Source: Microvelia longipes (lineage: Eukaryota > Arthropoda > Insecta > Hemiptera > Veliidae). From it: a stretch of 64,000 nt of DNA. Every line of letters begins with the position of its first letter. Position 1 is the stretch's first letter. The stretch covers positions 16,690,071 through 16,754,070 of the forward strand of contig JACMZG010001913.1 of assembly GCA_018340805.1 (NCBI GenBank). The letters are read 5' to 3'. The notes beneath the pieces are model-generated. The model was not told the origin of the DNA and searched no databases. It worked only from the letters and a program-made list of their open reading frames with translations. Positions 14,551 to 21,100 of this stretch are shown piece after piece. A program made the position numbers and the translations under genes.

Positions 14551-17544
14551 ATATATGTATATATTTATTTAGTTATTTATTTATTTATCTTAATGTATTC
14601 TTAATATTTTGCAGCAAATCCGTTTGGATGGTCCGTTTGGTGGAGGTAATCAGGATTGGTACAAGTTTGAAGTAGCAGTCATGGTGGGTGGAGGTATTGG
14701 AGTAACTCCTTATGCATCTATCCTTAATGATCTAGTTTTTGGAACTTCGACTAATCGATACAGTGGCGTTTCTTGTAAAAAGGTAATTATTTGAGCATTT
14801 TTTTGTTTCACACGTATAATTTTATAAGACGTCAAGTCTAAAATTATCATTGGTTTTTATTTTAATTTATTAATTATATTTGGGAGGAACAAGTTTAGGA
14901 AATAATAATAAAAATCGGGTATGGGGTACCTCGGAACTTTTCCTCACTTAAAAATTAATTTTGTATGAAAAAATCAAGTTGTAGCAATAACATTTGAAAG
15001 GTGTTAAAGAGTAAAAAAATAAAAAATGTGTTTCATTGTCAAAATTCTTAAAATTTATAAATGGCGAAAAAATTGTAAATTAGAAAAAATAAATTAAAAG
15101 GAATATATTGAGTAATTTATTGTTGAAAAGCTCTTGATTAGTAGAACAAAAAATGTTATATTACAAATTCCAAACATTTTAACATGGCGGCCATTATTTT
15201 ATACAGTAACAAGTTTTTACTAATTTTATAAGAATTTCCAAGATAAAGATCAATTGTAAAGTATTTTAGATACTTAGCAAGCGAAGCGAGTACTTTTTAC
15301 TGTATATTACTAATAAATGGAACCTTGCGAGCAAAGCAAGCCCGTATTTAATGATTAAAATTCTAAATATATGCTATCTAGCGAGTGTAGCAAGCCTTTA
15401 TTTTCTATACTTAATTCACTATGCATACATGAGCTATTCTACTATGTATAATTATTACTATATGCAATATAGCGAGCAAAGCGAGCCATTTTTTTTCGTA
15501 TTATTACTTAATGCAATCTAGCGAGCCCTTTTTACTATGCATTATTGTAAAAATAAACAATCTAGCAAACAAAGCCAGCCTTTTTACTATGTATTCTGTA
15601 GAAATACATATTTTATACTATCTGTATTTTAATTTATTCTATTTCAAATCATCTAAACATTGTTTAGTCTTCCCAAAAATATAACAATTAGTAAAAATAT
15701 TATTAGAATTTTTGTTAGTCTCCATGATTGCAATATGATGATGGGGCACTGGTGAAACATAAAAAAATCACTCCAGTTTATTTTATGTTCTAACTATGTT
15801 TTGGATCCACCCTCAATACATATTCATGTTATATTGACAAAAACTAGTGATATTTAATGACTCATAAATTCTAATCAATTATAAATGAGTGAAAACCTTT
15901 AAACCTAACATAGGCCATTATCAGTTTCATATTGGTGAATAAGATAATCAAATTTTTAATAGGTTACTTGGCTGGGTACTGATATTTATCAGTACCCAGC
16001 CAAGTAATTTTACTGGCTGGGTACTGTATTATAATAATAATAGTAATTTTACTGTGTTATTTATTTTTATTTGTTCTTGTCAGGTATACTTTTTATGGAT
16101 ATGCCCATCACACAGACATTTTGAGTGGTTTATAGAAGTCCTTCGAGATGTAGAGAAGAAAGATGTTACCAATGTTTTAGAAATACATATATTTATTACT
16201 CAATTTTTTCATAAATTTGATCTTAGAACTACTATGTTGGTAAGATTCCATTTATTTTATATATATTTATTTTTTACCTTTTTCCTTTAAAAAAACCTAA
16301 AGGAAATTTACTAAATAAATGTATCAGGTACAATGGATCCACATACGAGGTCTAAGTACCTAGGAAATATTTCCTTCGGAAATTAATAAAAAAAATAAAT
16401 GTATGATATTTGTTTGTTTGTTTTTGTGTTGAAATTTAATTTAACATAAACTTGAGCTGGTTTATCATTCCAAGTTTACACCCATTATAAGATTCAAGCT
16501 TAGTTTGGAGGCTTGACTTCAAAAAGTTGAGACCTATAATTCTATATATCACAGAAACTTGTTTATATGAAACAAAAATACAAACTGCCTATTATTTTTA
16601 TTAATTAATTATGTATAATAACCCTCTACCGAGCACTTCTCGGAAAGTTTTAATATCAGGCACACTACAAATATACAATAATTTAAAAACAACGAAACAA
16701 ACAAGAATGTATATGTTACACGATAACTACTATATTATTAATAAATAATGACTGTAAAAATGTTAATAAATATATTTATGTATTTATATATAATACTTAA
16801 TAATTGAAGTATGTTCATGCATTAAAAATGTCTTTTGTTGAAAATTGACAAAGGAATATCAATTTCCTGTAATGTTTGTTCATCAGAACACTGGTTCCTT
16901 TTCAAACAATTTATTTGACCTTCAAATAAAATATTACCAATATTAATTAATATAATATTTTTGTATTTGGTAATAATTTGTCTTGTATTTTTTTACCTCT
17001 GGAAATAAAGACCGTTTTGAATTGAATTGAATCGTTTTACTTTCTGTTGCAGTATATTTGTGAAAATCATTTTCAAAGGTTATCTAAAACCAGCATGTTC
17101 ACTGGTTTGAAAGCAGTCAATCACTTTGGAAGGCCTGATATGTCTTCATTTTTAAAATTTGTACAAAAGAAACACAGCTATGTAAGTTATTCTTTATTTA
17201 CGTTTACTTTCCCTCATACAGTAGGTGTATAGAAAAAGTATTCTGCTTGCAAAAAAAATTGGAAAAGAGAGTTTCACATTTTTTTTCAGTTGGCGGGCCC
17301 CCCTGGTTTTGCCCATGCCTCTTACCCAATTGTTTTATTAAATAATCAAATCCCAAAGAGGAGATGCTTTTGAATTTGTTTTTAAATTTTGATTCAACTG
17401 TTGACTTTATTTCAGGTGAGTAAAATAGGAGTCTTCAGCTGTGGTCCTCGTCCCCTTACTAAAAGTATTATGTCTGCATGTGAAGAAGTTAATAAAGGAA
17501 GAAAACTGCCATATTTTATCCACCATTTTGAAAATTTTGGATAA
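39..17544 (+). CDS. Duox: Dual oxidase (Duox), 3' half, 12 exons (span with introns)
   Basis: This gene encodes the C-terminal 756 residues of a dual oxidase, a membrane NADPH oxidase that makes H2O2 in cuticle cross-linking and gut defence. Exons 39-169, 2150-2303, 3463-3666, 4652-4797, 5966-6129, 8827-9201, 11359-11576, 12354-12650, 14615-14782, 16084-16239, 17053-17181 and 17416-17544 join with consistent phases into one open frame of 2,271 nt including the stop. Residue numbers below count from the window edge. There are two EF-hand loops (D85-E96, D121-E132). The heme-ligand pairs are H332-x13-H346 and H425-x12-H438, as in the NOX family. The FAD motif HSFTLTSAP is at 519-527, the NADPH motif GGGIGVTP at 588-595, CGPRP at 723-727, and the protein ends in FENFG. 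The N-terminal peroxidase-homology domain, about half of a normal Duox, lies upstream of the window. No frameshift or missing key residue is seen, so the gene looks functional. Confidence 0.96.
264..2149. other. Duox intron, mostly unique AT-rich DNA
   Basis: I see no gene here. A short block at 362-420 (CAGGCCTTCAGGCCTAAAG on the minus strand) resembles the 3' tail of the SINE found at 9.95 and 10.37 kb. The rest is featureless. Confidence 0.5.
2150..2303 (+). CDS. Duox: Duox exon with EF-hand 1
   Basis: The acceptor is TTTGTAG at 2143-2149 and the donor GT is at 2304. The exon carries [19 protein letters not shown] and the calcium-loop start [11 protein letters not shown]. The loop glutamate is supplied by the next exon. 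Confidence 0.93.
2504..2738. mobile_element. Fold-back element with two hammerhead-like cores
   Basis: Two near-identical arms of about 110 bp lie head to head around a short loop near 2620, in a Duox intron. Each arm contains CTGAAGA, a hairpin, and GAAACGTC: plus strand 2653-2686, minus strand 2589-2557. ATCC before CTGAAGA can pair with GGAT after GTC, as in hammerhead stem I. This looks like a short Penelope-type terminal repeat pair. No coding capacity is present. Confidence 0.75.
3261..3275 (+). repeat. Poly(G) run of 15
   Basis: Fifteen consecutive G lie in a Duox intron between AT-rich flanks. The length is likely variable. Confidence 0.9.
3463..3666 (+). CDS. Duox: Duox exon with EF-hand 2
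   Basis: This phase-0 exon of 68 codons begins with the glutamate that completes EF-hand 1. It contains the complete second loop [12 protein letters not shown] and the conserved [20 protein letters not shown] segment. The acceptor AG is at 3461-3462 and the donor GT at 3667. Confidence 0.94.
3831..3990 (+). mobile_element. SINE fragment, 3' part
   Basis: CTCTCAGTTTTTAGGAATAG, then GAAACCACCTGAAGTGGTT and GAGCCAAAAAGTTC, match the body and tail of the tRNA-derived SINE at 10.37-10.63 kb. The tRNA-like head is missing. Confidence 0.55.
4652..4797 (+). CDS. Duox: Duox exon, linker between EF-hands and membrane domain
   Basis: The exon encodes [19 protein letters not shown] and the conserved [20 protein letters not shown]. 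It runs from the acceptor AG at 4650-4651 to the donor GT at 4798 and ends in phase 2. Confidence 0.93.
5090..5700 (+). repeat. Interspersed repeat shared with 28.4, 29.1, 42.7 and 60.4 kb
   Basis: The left part (GAGGTTACACAGAATCCC, then CAATGTATTGAGATAG) recurs at 29093-29165 (+), 28430-28500 (-) and 42735-42845 (+). The right part (CTCAACTTTCTTCTGTGCTT to GGGTCACTAAGTT...AAATCAACTTAGTG) recurs at 60350-60715. It is a diverged dispersed element with no intact ORF. Confidence 0.6.
5966..6129 (+). CDS. Duox: Duox exon with a transmembrane segment
   Basis: The exon begins [10 protein letters not shown] across the splice junction and includes TFLEENRQN followed by the hydrophobic helix [19 protein letters not shown]. 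The donor GTAAGT is at 6130. The split histidine codon is completed by AC at 8827. Confidence 0.92.
6311..6610. mobile_element. Fold-back element with hammerhead-like cores
   Basis: The ends are inverted: TATCAATTAAATTAATGAAG on the left and CTTCATTAATTTAATTGATA on the right. The minus-strand core CTGAAGA (6406-6400), hairpin and GAAA (6381-6378) is intact. The plus-strand copy has CTGAAGA at 6512-6518 but CAAA in place of GAAA. It lies in a Duox intron. Confidence 0.7.
6581..6985 (+). repeat. Tandem array, about eight units of 45-56 bp
   Basis: The unit reads CCAAAAGGACTGAAGTCTTC, ATTAATTTAATTGATATTAC, AATTTATAACAGT, with small indels between copies. The first unit is the right end of the adjacent fold-back element, so the array appears to be an amplified transposon terminus. 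Confidence 0.88.
6990..7443. mobile_element. Fold-back element, degenerate hammerhead-like cores
   Basis: The arms (TTATTTAAATATAATGGTGA at left, TCACCATTATATTTAA at right) enclose CTGATGA followed by a hairpin and AAAAG on the minus strand, and CTGTTGA on the plus strand. A partial copy of the right arm recurs at 8062-8170, and a short piece at 44,700. Confidence 0.65.
7444..7970. mobile_element. Fold-back element
   Basis: Long inverted arms begin near CAGCTCCCCAACCC and end near TTGGGGTTGGGGG. They share blocks such as CATCCACATGAGAATGTGAT with their reverse complement near 7840. No ORF or hammerhead core was noted. Confidence 0.65.
8062..8170 (+). mobile_element. Solo right arm of the 7.0-kb fold-back family
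   Basis: The segment matches 7333-7443 with a few substitutions (GGAAAAGACAAACTTTATTT to CACCATTATATGTAAATGTA). Confidence 0.6.
8240..8540. repeat. TTACCTG-rich and TTTATTAATATTATT tandem repeats
   Basis: Short TTACCTG-type repeats at 8240-8365 match, in inverse orientation, a block at 44331-44520. They are followed by about four imperfect copies of an ATCAATATCTCTCATTTATT unit at 8388-8520, and by a duplicated CTCATTTAAGCTGGATAGA. All of this is intronic. Confidence 0.6.
8827..9201 (+). CDS. Duox: Duox exon with the first heme-ligand histidine pair
   Basis: This is the largest exon (375 nt). It contains [17 protein letters not shown], then [20 protein letters not shown] with the H-x13-H heme-ligand spacing, and ends in FWLFQTITG. 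The acceptor TTTCAG is at 8821-8826 and the donor GT at 9202. Confidence 0.95.
9797..9833. repeat. Perfect 15-bp hairpin
   Basis: AATCACAATATAGTG and its exact reverse complement are separated by seven bases. It lies in a Duox intron. Confidence 0.85.
9953..10200 (-). mobile_element. tRNA-derived SINE
   Basis: On the minus strand a tRNA-like head (GCCTCCGTGGCCGTGATCGT, then GGTCCGGGGTTCGCAGCC resembling a B box) is followed by a body with CCACCTGAGGTGGTTTCCGC and a GGGCCGAAAGGCCC tail. It lies head to head with the copy at 10370. Confidence 0.72.
10370..10630 (+). mobile_element. tRNA-derived SINE
   Basis: The head (TGCCTCCATAGCAACGGTCG, then GGTCCGGGGTTCACAGCC) is followed by the same body (CCACTCGAGGTGGTTCCCGC), the GGGCCAAAAGGCC tail and a terminal (ATT)n tract. 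Read with the 9953 copy, it forms an inverted SINE pair in a Duox intron. Confidence 0.75.
10700..11028. mobile_element. Fold-back element, degenerate hammerhead-like cores
   Basis: Arms of about 150 bp run from AGGAATATAAGATAATTAAG to CATTATCTTATATTCC. Each has CTGAG(G/A)A, a hairpin, and AAAA or GAAA, so the catalytic core is imperfect. It is flanked on both sides by SINEs. Confidence 0.7.
11040..11285 (+). mobile_element. Diverged tRNA-derived SINE
   Basis: TGGCCTCTATGGTTGAAG, then GAGGTCTGTGGTTCCCATGA, CTCTCAGTTTTTATAAG and CCACCTAGGTAGCTCCTGC follow the same order as the 10370 copy. It ends only about 75 bp before a Duox exon. Confidence 0.55.
11359..11576 (+). CDS. Duox: Duox exon with the second heme-ligand histidine pair
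   Basis: The exon encodes membrane helices with [20 protein letters not shown] and the H-x12-H spacing (window residues 425 and 438), then [12 protein letters not shown]. The acceptor AG is at 11357-11358 and the donor GTATGA at 11577. Confidence 0.95.
12354..12650 (+). CDS. Duox: Duox exon, FAD-binding domain
   Basis: This phase-0 exon of 99 codons carries [22 protein letters not shown], the flavin-binding [11 protein letters not shown] and KAQGPWT. The donor GTAAGT is at 12651. Confidence 0.95.
13140..13385 (-). repeat. Interspersed repeat (TTTTCTTCATTTATACC family)
   Basis: The minus strand reads TACTTTTCTTCATTTATACC, CCGGGAAGTCATCGGAATTA, a (TGTG)n core and ATCATCGTAGCTCCTAGTGT. Plus-strand relatives lie at 22568-22832, 50091-50310 and, partly, 38037-38165. 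Confidence 0.65.
14440..14580. repeat. AT microsatellite next to a Duox exon
   Basis: A (CA)n stretch then (AT)n, (ATGT)n and (TTTA)n end about 35 bp before the acceptor of the exon at 14615. The frames open through it are artefacts. Confidence 0.9.
14615..14782 (+). CDS. Duox: Duox exon, NADPH-binding glycine motif
   Basis: This 56-codon exon carries [11 protein letters not shown] and [13 protein letters not shown], the NADPH pyrophosphate-binding loop. The acceptor GCAG at 14611-14614 lies about 70 bp downstream of a long AT microsatellite. Confidence 0.95.
14783..16083. repeat. Duox intron with GCGAGC-type tandem repeats
   Basis: From 15265 to 15580 at least six hairpin-like motifs (TAGCGAGCAAAGCGAGCC and variants) recur every 50-100 bp, between AT-rich spacers containing TTTACTATG. 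These resemble the short hairpins of Helitron ends. The rest of the intron is AT-rich with no gene. Confidence 0.6.
15964..16007. repeat. Perfect 21-bp inverted repeat near a Duox exon
   Basis: TTACTTGGCTGGGTACTGAT begins the left arm, and its exact reverse complement follows after two bases. A third partial copy starts at 16011. The Duox acceptor is only 76 bp away. Confidence 0.88.
16084..16239 (+). CDS. Duox: Duox exon, NADPH-binding domain
   Basis: This 52-codon exon encodes [20 protein letters not shown] and the conserved [20 protein letters not shown]. The acceptor CAG is at 16081-16083 and the donor GTAAGA at 16240. Confidence 0.95.
17053..17181 (+). CDS. Duox: Duox exon, dehydrogenase domain
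   Basis: This 43-codon exon encodes [20 protein letters not shown] and [11 protein letters not shown]. The acceptor TTGCAG is at 17047-17052 and the donor GTAAGT at 17182. Confidence 0.95.
17416..17544 (+). CDS. Duox: Duox last coding exon
   Basis: The exon encodes [20 protein letters not shown], then the conserved terminal IHHFENFG, and the TAA stop at 17542-17544. The acceptor TTTCAG is at 17410-17415. Confidence 0.95.
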   Translation: MSKIGVFSCGPRPLTKSIMSACEEVNKGRKLPYFIHHFENFG

Positions 17545-17705
17545 TTTATTATCTCTTACACATGCATTCTTCTCTTAGGAATCTCTTATTTTAACAATTT
17601 ATTTATTTCTTTAGGACGTGTTAATGAAATAATCTAACTCAACCACTTTTAGTTTTAAGTAGGAACTGATTTTTTTTTAAATTAAAATTTTGACACAGAT
17701 TGTAA

Positions 17706-17961
17706 AATAAAATATAACGTTAAATTTGTTCATTTGTGCAAGAAGTAAAATGATATTTTTACTTTTTAAAATTGTTCCGATATTTATGTGCAATCTAACA
17801 TGTTGATAATTAAATTACTAGTTTTTTAGTGAAATGTTTTAACTATTACAATATTTATGTCCTTTTCGTTTTTATTTATTTTTTTTTAATTAAGACAAAT
17901 ATTGTACATAATAATTGAAATAAACGTAGGAAAAAATTATGTATAAATTTTTTTTAATAAA
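17706..17961 (+). promoter_or_regulatory. Duox poly(A) signals
   Basis: Plus-strand AATAAA hexamers lie at 17706-17711, 17919-17924 and 17956-17961, which is 160 to 420 bp after the Duox stop. The last two would carry the Duox 3' UTR up to or into the convergent minus-strand gene. Which signal is used cannot be told from the sequence. Confidence 0.5.
17871..17880 (-). promoter_or_regulatory. Poly(A) signal of the minus-strand gene
   Basis: AATAAATAAA on the minus strand lies about 110 nt after the TAG at 17990. This would place the 3' end inside the Duox 3' UTR. Confidence 0.45.
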
Positions 17962-17989
17962 TTTGTAAATTATGTATAAACTTTGCATT

Positions 17990-18110
17990 CTATTTCTTAG
18001 GTTTCTTCTTTACCTCTTTTTTAATATTTTTGTTTAGTTTCTTTGTAGTTGGTTTGAGAAGTGATGATTCCAGGCTTTTTTTTCTTGGTGGAAATAATTT
18101 TAGAAAATAC
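17990..18110 (-). CDS. Last coding exon of the unrecognised lysine-rich protein
   Basis: The acceptor ATATTGCAG at 18119-18111 opens 39 codons, from YFLKLFPPRKKKSLESSLL-like sequence to a lysine-dense tail, ending at TAG 17992-17990. Phase agrees with exon 7. Confidence 0.72.
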
Positions 18111-21100
18111 CTGCAATATTATAGAAAAGACAATAGTTTTATTTTATACCTCAATTTTTTTTTGGAGGGGGAGAATTTTTCTTTTATATAGTTACTAAAT
18201 AAATTGTGTTGCTACCAGTGAGGTATAATTTTGGGGGGATGACTTTGAAGACAACTCTTAAAGAATAAGAGTTAGTAAAAATCATTCATTCATGCCATGA
18301 ATGATGTTTATTTTACGCTATTTTAATTCGTTTATATCACTTCCTTTTTCTTCTCTTCACTCTTAATCTCTTTGTTTATTCTCTATTTTTAATTTTATAT
18401 TACTTTCCGTTGTTTTCTTTTTGTCATTAATCTTCTCTACCTTTAATACAGCTCTTCTTATGCATTCCTTTCCTGTGTCTTTCAATTATTATTTGTGTTT
18501 TTATTTTATTGTTTCTATTATTTTTTTTTTTTTGCTTTAATCTTTTTTGCTGTTTTTGCTAGTTAATCTTTTGTGCAAATTTTGTAAGTATGTTTCTTTT
18601 TTTTAAAAAAAGTTATTTTTGTCACAATTTTTTTTATAGTTAATAATGTATTTAACATGAATGTCATTTGGACACCAGGTCTGTTTTTTATGTAAATATA
18701 AATAAAACAAGTAAGGTAAGGAGGCATAAATAGGTTGTGCTCTTTCCTCTTGTTTCAGTCTGTGCAATGGACTTGCTTATTCCACATTATTCTTATGTGG
18801 AAAGAATTTAAGTATAAAAAGTCTCTCCACAAATAAAATGATAAGGCATAGCAATTAGCCTATACCAATCCTTAGTTGTCGAGCCTAAGCCAAAAAGAAA
18901 TTCAAACGGTGAAGAGAACTTACTGTGGTTCCATAAATGACTCGGAGGGTTAAAGATATCTTAAGGCTTTGCCAGCCTAACTTTTTTTAATTCCCCCAAA
19001 TTGCTCAGTCAATATTTGTTGTAGAGACTTTAAATTTTGCACACATGCTCAGCAAATTATGCTGACAAGTCTAGCGTTTTTTTATTTTTCATATCATGGA
19101 TAAAATGTTTTATTTACTCTTCATTAAAAACAATTGAATTGCTAGACACATTCTGTAGGTTTTAATATAGCGCATACTAAATTAGGTGTGGATAAATGAA
19201 ATATATTTGTGTTAAAAATAAAGTTATCAAATGTCACATGCTTATATGATATGTATCATATAAGCACTTCATAATATGTACAAATTATGAAGTGAGAATA
19301 AGTTAAAGTAATAAACTTGGTTTCCTAAGTCAGTTTGGAAACAAAAATTCCACATTTGTGACTAGTTTTTTTCTCTTACAGTGGCTTACACATACAAGGT
19401 GTCAAATCTTGTTTTTAACAGAAGCCAAACACTCTTGGAATTATGCTTTATATAGAAGCTGAATTACTGATGACAGAAAAGTTAGAGTTACGCTTCTACT
19501 GTTTTTACATTGTGTAAAATAAACGGATTAAAATAGTATTTTGTGACTCACTAAAAACTTATTCAAGCAGTAGTTAGATTGAAAATTGTTATATCAGAAA
19601 TTGTATTACCAGTTATTGTTATCAGAATATTGTAATACCAGATTATTGTTATACCAGAATTTGTAATACCAGATTATTGTTATATCAGAATATTGTAATA
19701 CAGATTATTGTTATATCAGAATTGTAATACCAGATTATTGTTATATCAGAATATTGATATTGTTATATCGAATATTGTAATACCAGATTATTGTTATACC
19801 AGAATATTGGTAATACCAGATTATTGTTATATCAGGTAATACCAGATTATTGTTATATCAGAATATTGTATTACCAGATTATTGTTATATCAGAATATTG
19901 TATACAGATATTGGATATTGTAATACAGATTAATATCAGAATATTGTAAACCAGATTATGTTATATCAGAATATTGTAATACCAGATTATTGTTATATCA
20001 GAATATTGTAATACCAGATTATTGTTATATCAGAATATGTAATACCAGATTATATTTGTAATACCAGATTATTGTTATATCACACTCTTATGAAGGCAGT
20101 CAAACATAAGGATATGTTCTGGCTATACATCATACACTTTCTTCTTTGATATATCAGAATATTGTTGTATCAGAATTTTGTAATACCAGAATATTGTTAT
20201 ATCAGAAATTTGTAATACCAGAATATTGTTCTATCACACTCTTATGAATGCAGTCAAACATAGGGATATGTTCTGGCTATACATCAAACACTTTCTTCTT
20301 TGATATATCAGAATATTGTTAAATAATACTTTATGAACAGTATTTTCTCTTTTGGTTATTTTAATTCACCTCAAGCTCACCGGTAGGTGGATTTACATTA
20401 TGTGGCTGAATTCATGGTCTTTTACTTCAATGGTGGATTTTAGAGACGTTACCTCTTGTTTTTATTTCTTGATTTGTCTTGATTTATTTTTTAGGTTTCT
20501 TTCTATCTTATCCCTACAAAATTGGTAGGAACTTTGGGACTGAATGGATTAGTCCTTTTTACTTACCGCAGTAGGAGCCCCGCCTTTTAGCGGGACTTGT
20601 TTTTGTTCCTCCTACCTCAGACCCACCTAAGTCCAACCTACCGATGAATTAAAAGAGGACCTTTTTATGAAGACAATCAAACTGGTCTTCTTTACTAGTC
20701 AAATACACAGATATTCCTCCAGCCATACATCATACACCTTCTTCCAAATATTTAGCTTTGAATCTAAGTATATTCTTTATTACTAATATTATTTACATTT
20801 TATATAAATTAAAATTAAGACTACAGTATTGCAAATTGCTTGTTATATACATGTTTTTGTGTTATAACCTTAATTTTAATTTAACTAAGTTTTAAAATGA
20901 TGCTTTATTAACAAAATAGTTATTGGACTATTAAGAATTAAATTCTAGGTTAATTAATGAAGACTTCAGTCCTATAGAAATTTTATTTAAATAAACATTA
21001 ATTACAGACGTTTCGCATGGCGAAGCCAGGCATCTTCAGTGTAAACAAAAACCAAACTTTACTAAATATTTTTGGTGTTCGTTGTTTGTTTTGGTTTTTG

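Noticed and set aside
14407..14604. 65-codon ORF of alternating tyrosine/isoleucine
   Set aside because: It is the translation of the AT microsatellite before a Duox exon.
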